Below, piece after piece: positions 7,419 through 12,623 of a stretch of 12,623 nt of DNA. Positions within the stretch are counted from its first letter, which is position 1, and every line of letters starts with the position of its first letter. Source of the DNA: Dethiosulfatibacter sp. (GTDB lineage Bacteria > Bacillota > Clostridia > Tissierellales > Dethiosulfatibacteraceae). The notes below the pieces were generated by a model that did not search any database, was not told the origin of the DNA, and worked only from the letters and a program-made list of their open reading frames with translations. Both the position numbers and the translations under genes were made by a program. The DNA is taken from assembly GCA_030591825.1 (NCBI GenBank), contig JAUVAG010000009.1, forward strand, positions 1 to 12,623. The letters are read 5' to 3'.

Positions 7419-8720
7419 ATGAAATCCAAAACAGATGAAAGACAATGGCACAGGCTAGATAATGCAGCAAAGCTTTACCCATCAATAGTTTCACCAAGGG
7501 TTTCCACGGTTTTACGTCTTTCAGCAACCTTGAATAAAGATGTTGACCCTGAAATACTTCAAAAAACACTGGAAACAATAATGCCTAAATTCAAGCATTT
7601 TCTAGTGAGACTGAGAAGAGGTCTGTTCTGGTATTATTTCGAAGAGGTCCATACAGTTCCCAGGGTGCAGGAGGAAACCTACTATCCCTGCATGTATCTC
7701 GACTACAAGAAAAAGGATACACTCCCCTTCAGGGTAATATACTATAAAAAAAGAATAAGTTTTGAAGTTTCCCACAGCCTCACCGACGGATACGGGGCTG
7801 TAGTTTTCATGCAGTCACTTCTGCTGAACTACCTTCATCTCACAGGTGATATAGATGAATCAGCCAATCTTGACATGTTCAGCGATTATACGGATACGGA
7901 AGAGGTATATGAAGATGCATTCCACAAATACTACAGCGAAAAAGTAAGGGCGCCTAGAAAACCCAAGAGAGCCTATCACCTTCCCTTCAAGCTCAATGCC
8001 AAAGGGGAATACTTCATTATAACTGGTATTATTCCGTCAGACGACCTTTACAATCTTGCCAAGTCTTACAATACATCGGTGACAAAGTTTCTACTGGCCG
8101 TATATTTCGAGACCTTCCTCGATTTTTTGAAAACCACAGGGTCGGAAACAAACAGCCGTAATCTGCCTGTGACAATGAACATCCCAATAAACCTTCGCTC
8201 TATGTTTCCTTCAAAAACATTGAAAAATTTTTTCGTAAGCTTGACTCCATCTATCGATACAAGCCTTGGAGACTATACATTTGACGAAATTCTGAAATAC
8301 ATAGATCATTATTTCGGAATGAGGGTAAACAAGAAGTACATACAGAAATTCATAAGCCGAAATGTTGCCAGTGAAAAGAAATGGAAGGTAAGACTCCTTC
8401 CATTACCAATAAAAAACCTTGCCATCCCCTTCATCTACAGCAGATTCGGTGAAACAAACTATACCAGCAGCCTTTCCAATCTTGGACTGATCAAGCTTCC
8501 TGAGGAAATAAGCAAGCACGTGGACCAAATGGATATCTATCCACCTCCAAGCGTCGGAAACCTTACAAAAATAACGATGCTGAGCTACAACAACAAAACA
8601 TGCATTTCCTTCGGTAGTGTAACTCCAAACAGGGAAATTGAAAAGATATTTTTCAGAAAGCTGAGGAAAATGAATCTACACGTCAAAATAGAAACAAATA
8701 CTCAAAAGGAGGGTGATTAA
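7419..8720 (+). CDS. Condensation-domain/alcohol acetyltransferase-like acyltransferase
   Basis: A protein of about 433 residues of the condensation/acyltransferase superfamily (alcohol acetyltransferase or stand-alone NRPS condensation-like proteins). The diagnostic HxxxDG motif is present as SHSLTDG, with His119 and Asp123 in the numbering from 7419, preceded by a strand (RISFEV) as expected. In this superfamily the His deprotonates an alcohol, amine or thiol acceptor attacking an acyl-thioester. The second half (TKFLLAVYFETFLDF, then MNIPINLRSMFP) matches the mirrored fold. A GTG at 7410 extends the frame by three codons but has no ribosome site; ATG 7419 has AGGTGG (7408-7413) 5 bases upstream. 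The gene abuts the next one, so the two products are probably made together. Donor and acceptor are unknown; there are no carrier-protein or NRPS genes in the window. Confidence 0.8.
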   Translation: MKSKTDERQWHRLDNAAKLYPSIVSPRVSTVLRLSATLNKDVDPEILQKTLETIMPKFKHFLVRLRRGLFWYYFEEVHTVPRVQEETYYPCMYLDYKKKDTLPFRVIYYKKRISFEVSHSLTDGYGAVVFMQSLLLNYLHLTGDIDESANLDMFSDYTDTEEVYEDAFHKYYSEKVRAPRKPKRAYHLPFKLNAKGEYFIITGIIPSDDLYNLAKSYNTSVTKFLLAVYFETFLDFLKTTGSETNSRNLPVTMNIPINLRSMFPSKTLKNFFVSLTPSIDTSLGDYTFDEILKYIDHYFGMRVNKKYIQKFISRNVASEKKWKVRLLPLPIKNLAIPFIYSRFGETNYTSSLSNLGLIKLPEEISKHVDQMDIYPPPSVGNLTKITMLSYNNKTCISFGSVTPNREIEKIFFRKLRKMNLHVKIETNTQKEGD

Positions 8721-9443
8721 ATGGCTTATTGTCCAAAATGTGGAGTTGAAGTTGATAAAAATGTAAAGGAATGCCCACTTTGTAACTTCCCAATACCTGA
8801 TATAGAAGGCATGCAGGAAAACACCGAAATAAACAAATTTCCAGAAGCAAGAAACATGTATATAAAAACACTGGAAACACTCAGGAACAAGGTATTCATT
8901 ACCGTCTTTCTCCTGAGTATAATATCAATAGTAATATTTCTCACTATAGGACTGATACGTTCATCCATATCAGACTATATGACGGGATTTGTAATTTGTA
9001 TAATGGCAGGACTTATCTACCTTTTCATAATCATGGGATACATACCACACCTCAAGATAGGAACTGGAATTTTCAGTGCAACGGTAATTCTCCAGTCCTT
9101 TCTACTTGACTATATTGATGGTGAAATGGAATGGTCACTGACCTATGCACTTCCCATTACAATTTCAGCAATTGCGATATTTTTGCTTACTGTACACTTT
9201 TACAAAAAAGGAAAGCACAAGAACCATTTCATCTTCATTCCTGTCTATACTGCAGTGGGAGTCGGCATACTGTCACTCATAGTAGAGTCCGTTCTCTCAA
9301 TAAATTTTGATGGAACACTTAAAATCACCTGGTCACTCATAGTATTTATAACCCTGCAGCTCTTTGCGGTAATCATGACAGGTCTTTACAATGTACTGCC
9401 GGAAGATATGAGAGAAAAAATGAGACGAGTTTTCCATGTATAA
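8721..9443 (+). CDS. Zinc-ribbon six-TM membrane protein (DUF6320-like)
   Basis: A 240-residue protein with an N-terminal zinc ribbon (Cys4, Cys7, Cys18, Cys21 in CPKCG and CPLCN) followed by a short linker and about six hydrophobic segments (roughly 58-78, 88-106, 112-130, 140-160, 168-192, 203-224). It ends in a basic tail rich in Arg, Lys and Met. The zinc ribbon has no signal sequence before it and should lie in the cytoplasm. I believe it belongs to the DUF6320 family, whose function is not known to me. The ATG directly follows the acyltransferase stop codon with AAAGGAGGG at 8705-8713, a strong site embedded in the previous gene, so expression is coupled. A role as a membrane anchor or partner for the acyltransferase, or in moving or embedding its lipid-like product, is inference only. 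Confidence 0.8.
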   Translation: MAYCPKCGVEVDKNVKECPLCNFPIPDIEGMQENTEINKFPEARNMYIKTLETLRNKVFITVFLLSIISIVIFLTIGLIRSSISDYMTGFVICIMAGLIYLFIIMGYIPHLKIGTGIFSATVILQSFLLDYIDGEMEWSLTYALPITISAIAIFLLTVHFYKKGKHKNHFIFIPVYTAVGVGILSLIVESVLSINFDGTLKITWSLIVFITLQLFAVIMTGLYNVLPEDMREKMRRVFHV

Positions 9444-9520
9444 GCTACCAACAATCATCCTTTTTTAGATATTAAAGATTGTTGTAGCGGTAGCTAAACA
9501 CCAACGCTTCAAGGTGTTTT
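9444..9520 (+). terminator. Tandem hairpins after the membrane protein gene, candidate terminator
   Basis: Immediately after the stop codon is a 12-bp stem with one bulged C (9444-9456 with 9477-9488) and a 20-base loop. It is followed at once by a second hairpin, AAACACC (9496-9502) with GGTGTTT (9513-9519), whose 3' arm runs into TTTTGTGCATTTT. The second resembles a weak intrinsic terminator. The repeated GTAGC (9484-9488 and 9490-9494) allows two registers for the base of the first stem. Confidence 0.45.
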
Positions 9521-9882
9521 GTGCATTTTGTCATGTTGATAGTATTCTGCACCAAAATAATATCCAGCATCAACTCCCTACTCCAGCTTAGGAAAGTTAA
9601 TTATTTGCGAAATCACTTGAATCGTTGTGATTTTGCTTTTAAGGTTACTTTCCACGCATACAACATCCCTTTTAGGGATGACACAAGGTAGTTGCTTTGT
9701 TTACTCGGAACAACTATCTTTAATTTATAAGGTGGATAGTTGAACCTAGAAGTCGAGACCTCGCTGATGCCAGATACTATTTTTTAGTTTTTAGGTTTAT
9801 GAAGTCATTTGATTACTACGGGCAATCTCAAATAATATCTGATATTATTTGGGATAAAGCAAATATGGATTATTTTTCACTC
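9521..9882. other. Non-coding intergenic region rich in inverted repeats
   Basis: About 360 bases with no convincing gene. It contains a nested structure with an outer stem GGAAAGT/ACTTTCC (9591-9597 with 9647-9653) around a 10-bp inner stem (9607-9616 with 9627-9636, one GU). A tight hairpin CATCCCT/AGGGATG (9664-9670 with 9674-9680) follows. CAACTATC (9711-9718) can pair either with GGTAGTTG (9687-9694) or perfectly with GATAGTTG (9735-9742). A T-rich stretch (9780-9796) and a large palindrome (9825-9855) come next. Mobile-element remnant, structured RNA and composite terminator are all possible; no transposase fragment was recognised. Confidence 0.6.
9825..9855. repeat. 31-bp near-perfect inverted repeat
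   Basis: Positions 9825-9839 are complementary to 9841-9855 with a single central base at 9840 and one G-T pair; the inner 11 bp on each side (CAAATAATATC and GATATTATTTG) are perfect. It lies 27 bases downstream of the esterase stop codon on the minus strand. No U-tract follows it on either strand, so an operator or cruciform is at least as likely as a terminator. Confidence 0.7.
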
Positions 9883-10797
9883 TTATTCAAGTATAAATCT
9901 ATGCATCCTTGCAAACTCTTCACGGGCTTCATCAAATATCATTGCCCAGAGAGGGTAACAGTGAAAAAGACCCTCACCTACAGAAAGAGTTGATTTCACA
10001 CCATTTTCCAGAAGTTTTTCATGGAACCTAAGAGAGTCGTCCAAAAGTCCTTCATGACTTCCAACGTTTATATAAGTGTCCGGAAACCCTTCCAGGTCTC
10101 CGTATAGAGGCGAAATATAGGGATTCTCAGGATTCTGCCTGAATACATATACCCTGCTGTATTCCTTTATGAGCTTTTCAGGTACAAAGAGCTCCGTCTT
10201 TTCATTTTTTTGTATAGACTCTCCCCTACAGGCAAGATCTGTCCATGGAGACATTGCAAGTATCTTGCTCGGAAGCTCCAATCCATTATCCTTCAAATAT
10301 AGAGCCGTTGCAAAGGCAAGTCCTCCACCTGCAGAATCCCCCATAAATATAATGTCCCTTTCCCTAACACCTTCTCCAACTAAAAAGTTATATGCCTTTA
10401 CTGCATCATCAAAGGCTGCAGGGTATGGATTGTCTGGAGCTAGTCTGTAGTCGAATATGAATGTATTGATGCCTGTCTCCTTCACCATTTCACCGATGAG
10501 AAACCTGTATTGAGATTCAGAGCCGTGTGTATAGCCACCTCCATGAAAATACAAAATGACTTTATCCTTGTCTATCTCATTCTTGTATATCCACTCTCCT
10601 TCTATGCCCTTGATGCATATCTTCCTGGCGCTTATTCCGGAAGGGAGTTGTCTAAATATAGAAAAGATTCCTGCTATATTTTTAGATACCTTATATACTG
10701 GGGAACTTTTTCTCTTCTTCCTGTAGTCAAATATATATGTCTTGAATTTAAGCCTTAGCTTAAGTAATAAAATTATAAACTTTGCCTTTTTACTCAT
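9883..10797 (-). CDS. Alpha/beta hydrolase fold-3 esterase (hormone-sensitive lipase family)
   Basis: A 304-residue serine esterase. It has the HGGG oxyanion-hole motif (His85-Gly88), the nucleophile elbow GDSAG (Ser155), the YRLAPDNPYPAAFDD segment (118-131) typical of the HSL family, and a catalytic His279 in LFHCYP. The acid position falls in GSHEGLLDDS; by spacing Glu250 aligns with the usual Asp, so this enzyme may use Glu, or Asp254. The basic, hydrophobic N terminus (residues 5-20, FIILLLKLRLKFK) could be a membrane-associating helix. The ATG overlaps the stop codon of the upstream sigma-54 regulator (ATGA), with no strong ribosome site of its own, so it is probably translationally coupled to it. 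Substrate is unknown; the convergent acyltransferase suggests ester or amide products as candidates. Confidence 0.9.
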   Translation of the reverse strand: MSKKAKFIILLLKLRLKFKTYIFDYRKKRKSSPVYKVSKNIAGIFSIFRQLPSGISARKICIKGIEGEWIYKNEIDKDKVILYFHGGGYTHGSESQYRFLIGEMVKETGINTFIFDYRLAPDNPYPAAFDDAVKAYNFLVGEGVRERDIIFMGDSAGGGLAFATALYLKDNGLELPSKILAMSPWTDLACRGESIQKNEKTELFVPEKLIKEYSRVYVFRQNPENPYISPLYGDLEGFPDTYINVGSHEGLLDDSLRFHEKLLENGVKSTLSVGEGLFHCYPLWAMIFDEAREEFARMHRFILE

Positions 10798-12428
10798 ATA
10801 ATTATTCCATACTTCCTTATTCTATATTGGAGACTCTGTCTCTTGATTCCAAGAGATTTAGCCGCCAGAGTGATATTGTTGTCGTGGTGCTTTAGTACCT
10901 TTCTTATTATCATGTCCTCGAATTTCTCCACCATATATGAAAGCTCGTTTTCATATATGGATTCCGTAAAGAGTCCTTCACCTTCATCTGAATCCTGGCT
11001 GGTCATGACATGTCTTGGAATATGATTGATTTTGAATTCACCGTCATCCATTACATTAAGTGCATATTCCACTATATGTTCAAGCTCCCTGACATTTCCA
11101 GGCCATTGATACCTTTTCAAATAGTCTAGAACCTCGGGATCTATCTTTTCAATTCTATTGTTGTATCTTTTAGAAAGCTTGTCCGAAAAATAAAACACAA
11201 GACTTTCAATGTCACTTCTTCTTTCCCTTAGAGGAGGCACTTCAACGATTATTGTTGAAAGCCTGTAAAGAAGGTCCTTTCTGATTTCGCTTGAAAATGG
11301 TTCTTCATTACAGGAAGAAATTATCCTAACATCAGTTTTTATGAGCTTTTCACTGCCTACAGGTCTGAATTTTCCGTCCTGGATAACCCTGAGAAGCTTA
11401 GACTGCATGTTGAAACTCATGGAATTTAGCTCGTCTAGAAAAAGTGTTCCTCCATCAGCCTGGAAAAATAATCCATTTTTGTTTTCACTGCCTGTAAAAG
11501 CTCCCTTTTCTGTTCCGAAAAGGATACCTTCAATAAGGTTTTCAGGTACAGCCGCACAGTTCAGGGGGATAAATTTTTTATTCTTCCTGTTGCTTTCGTT
11601 ATGGATGCTCTGTGCAAAAAGTTCCTTGCCCGTTCCCGTCTCTCCGTAGACCAAAACATTACAATCCTGAACAGACACCCTTTTTGCAAGATTTAATGCC
11701 TCTGTCAACTTAGTGCTTTCCCCTACAATATTTTCAAAATATATTTTATTTTCTCTTGCCATGTCGGTATTGCTGCTTATGAAATCCATTATGCCCTGCT
11801 GAACATTTTCCATATATTCATAGCTTTTCTTCACAGCAACAGTATCCCATTCCTTAAGGACTACACCTTCCACTTCACCATCTATGATAACAGGCATTGC
11901 TGAATTTGTAGTAGTTACCGTCTTGCCACCTCTCACCTTGAAGGTATCACATCTATGCATGACAGGACGTTTTGTATCAAGAACAGTCAAGGTAGTGCTG
12001 TAGTCCTGTACATCAAGGTCGAACACCTCCGCCATGTACCTGCCCACAACTTCTTCATTTTCAACTTCCGATATCCTTCTGCTATCTTCATTGAAATATA
12101 CAATCCTTGCATTCTTGTCGTATATTTGAATGCCACAGTCCATTGCATCAAGGGACTTTTCAAGCATTATCATTCTTATATCAATCTGCTTCAAAAAAAG
12201 AAAGGATTTTACTCCCGAACATTTCACAATTCTGTATGAAAGCTCCTTGTCTCTCCAGTCAACAGTACCTGCAACTGACTCCATATCCATCACTAGTATG
12301 TCATGGATATTCATACCTTTGTACAAATCAAAGGAAGGCTTGAAAAATCCCGAAGCTTCCCCGTCATATTCCAGGGACAATATATTATAATCATTATCCA
12401 GTTCTATAATTATATCTGCAATTGACAT
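10794..12428 (-). CDS. Sigma-54-dependent transcriptional activator (PAS-AAA+-Fis HTH)
   Basis: A 544-residue bacterial enhancer-binding protein. The N-terminal 80 residues may be a divergent sensor domain. Residues about 88-200 form a PAS domain (MDCGIQIYDKNARIVYFNEDS onward). The AAA+ domain (about 232-455) has Walker A GETGTGK (262-268), the sigma-54-contacting loop as GAFTGS (309-314, Ser replacing the usual final Ala), Walker B TLFLDE (328-333), an Arg-rich RERRSDIE sensor region (401-408) and WPGNVREL (442-449). A Fis-type helix-turn-helix lies at 516-540 (NNITLAAKSLGIKRQSLQYR). It drives open-complex formation by sigma-54 RNA polymerase at -24/-12 promoters. GGTGG at 12433-12437 supports the start. 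The esterase follows with a 4-base overlap. No clear sigma-54 promoter is visible in this window, so its targets may lie elsewhere. Confidence 0.94.
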   Translation of the reverse strand: MSIADIIIELDNDYNILSLEYDGEASGFFKPSFDLYKGMNIHDILVMDMESVAGTVDWRDKELSYRIVKCSGVKSFLFLKQIDIRMIMLEKSLDAMDCGIQIYDKNARIVYFNEDSRRISEVENEEVVGRYMAEVFDLDVQDYSTTLTVLDTKRPVMHRCDTFKVRGGKTVTTTNSAMPVIIDGEVEGVVLKEWDTVAVKKSYEYMENVQQGIMDFISSNTDMARENKIYFENIVGESTKLTEALNLAKRVSVQDCNVLVYGETGTGKELFAQSIHNESNRKNKKFIPLNCAAVPENLIEGILFGTEKGAFTGSENKNGLFFQADGGTLFLDELNSMSFNMQSKLLRVIQDGKFRPVGSEKLIKTDVRIISSCNEEPFSSEIRKDLLYRLSTIIVEVPPLRERRSDIESLVFYFSDKLSKRYNNRIEKIDPEVLDYLKRYQWPGNVRELEHIVEYALNVMDDGEFKINHIPRHVMTSQDSDEGEGLFTESIYENELSYMVEKFEDMIIRKVLKHHDNNITLAAKSLGIKRQSLQYRIRKYGIII

Positions 12429-12456
12429 TTAACCACCATCCTGAAATCAATAATAT

Positions 12457-12485
12457 ATTTTACCATCAAACAATAGCAAAGACAA
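12457..12485 (-). promoter_or_regulatory. Sigma-70-type promoter for the sigma-54 activator/esterase operon
   Basis: On the minus strand: TTGTCT (12485-12480), a 17-base spacer and TAAAAT (12462-12457). Transcription would begin around 12450, about 22 bases before the ATG. The activator therefore appears to be expressed from a housekeeping promoter. Confidence 0.6.
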
Positions 12486-12489
12486 CCTC

Positions 12490-12573
12490 TTAAGGTTCTT
12501 GAGTTTCCATAGTTTTATCCACAGTTAAGGTTTTCATACTTTATCTTATCTACAGATTTATGAGAACCCTTAA
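12490..12573. promoter_or_regulatory. Pair of DnaA-box-like sites flanked by an inverted repeat
   Basis: TTATCCACA (12515-12523) matches the DnaA box consensus exactly, and TTATCTACA (12546-12554) in the same orientation differs by one base; starts are 31 bases apart. TTAAGGTTCT (12490-12499) and AGAACCCTTAA (12563-12573) form a flanking inverted repeat with one bulge, and TTAAGGTT recurs at 12525-12532. The region lies upstream of the activator promoter. DnaA binding is a pattern match only. Confidence 0.35.
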
Positions 12574-12598
12574 AAAATAAGGAATCCTTATCTTTTTT
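12571..12598. terminator. Bidirectional terminator-like hairpin near the right edge
   Basis: ATAAGG (12577-12582) and CCTTAT (12586-12591) form a stem with a 3-base loop. It is followed by CTTTTTT on the plus strand and by TTTTTTA on the minus strand. It most likely ends a leftward transcript entering from beyond the window. Confidence 0.5.
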
Positions 12599-12623
12599 GT
12601 AGTAGAATAAAGTCACTACACAA

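Noticed and set aside
9512..9577. Minus-strand 22-codon open stretch with protein-like composition (Gly, Tyr, Asp, His rich)
   Set aside because: Bounded by stop codons on both sides, no start codon context, no family recognised; chance or an undetectable gene remnant.
9799..9993. Short plus-strand open frame of 64 codons
   Set aside because: It runs antisense into the 3' end of the esterase, includes the large palindrome, lacks a ribosome binding site and has no recognisable protein features.
12490..12623. Chromosomal replication origin
   Set aside because: Only two DnaA-box-like sites, no origin-linked genes, and the sequence ends at the window edge; too little to call.
1..12623. CRISPR array, tRNA or rRNA genes
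   Set aside because: No regularly spaced direct repeats and no recognisable tRNA or rRNA sequence were seen on either strand.

Overview
The window is AT-rich, densely packed and carries strong AGGAGG-type ribosome binding sites and sigma-70-type promoters. It encodes peptide import, amidohydrolases, a PucR-type regulator and a sigma-54 activator. Together these suggest a low-GC, amino-acid- or peptide-using anaerobic Firmicute (Clostridia/Tissierellia type). The organism call is an inference; no rRNA or other taxonomic marker is present.

Left block (1-4843, + strand) is the 3' part of a tightly spaced operon: the C-terminal end of an Opp/Dpp-type ABC ATPase (DppD/OppD-like), a complete partner ATPase (DppF/OppF-like), an M20 zinc peptidase/deacylase, and two tandem homologous amidohydrolases. 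The first amidohydrolase keeps its metal ligands. The second has lost essentially all of them and looks like a pseudoenzyme. The operon promoter lies left of the window. A perfect 10-bp hairpin (4846-4869) separates the operon from a convergent PucR-family regulator (4855-6465, - strand) and contains that regulator's stop codon.

Centre (6466-7288): pucR and an aroM-like gene are divergent. Their two predicted sigma-70 promoters physically overlap and share -10 bases around 6495-6502, so only one can be used at a time. The AroM-like protein has two cysteines placed as in the Asp/Glu/hydantoin racemase superfamily. The combination of importer, M20 amide hydrolase, cyclic-amidase-type amidohydrolase, racemase-fold protein and PucR regulator resembles the logic of a hydantoin/ureide or N-acyl/cyclic peptide catabolic module. 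The real substrate cannot be read from sequence.

Right block (7289-12623): an acyltransferase with a condensation-domain-type HxxxDG motif is followed without a gap by a zinc-ribbon six-TM membrane protein (DUF6320-like), both on the + strand. Convergent to them, on the - strand, a PAS-AAA+-Fis sigma-54 activator overlaps by 4 bases an HSL-family esterase. The pairing of an ester/amide-forming enzyme, a membrane protein and an ester-cleaving enzyme with its own activator may form one functional system. The two gene pairs are separated by about 440 bp of non-coding DNA rich in inverted repeats, including a segment that can pair with either of two partners, and a 31-bp near-perfect inverted repeat. 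The right edge (12429-12623) holds the activator's promoter, two DnaA-box-like sequences and a bidirectional terminator-like hairpin.
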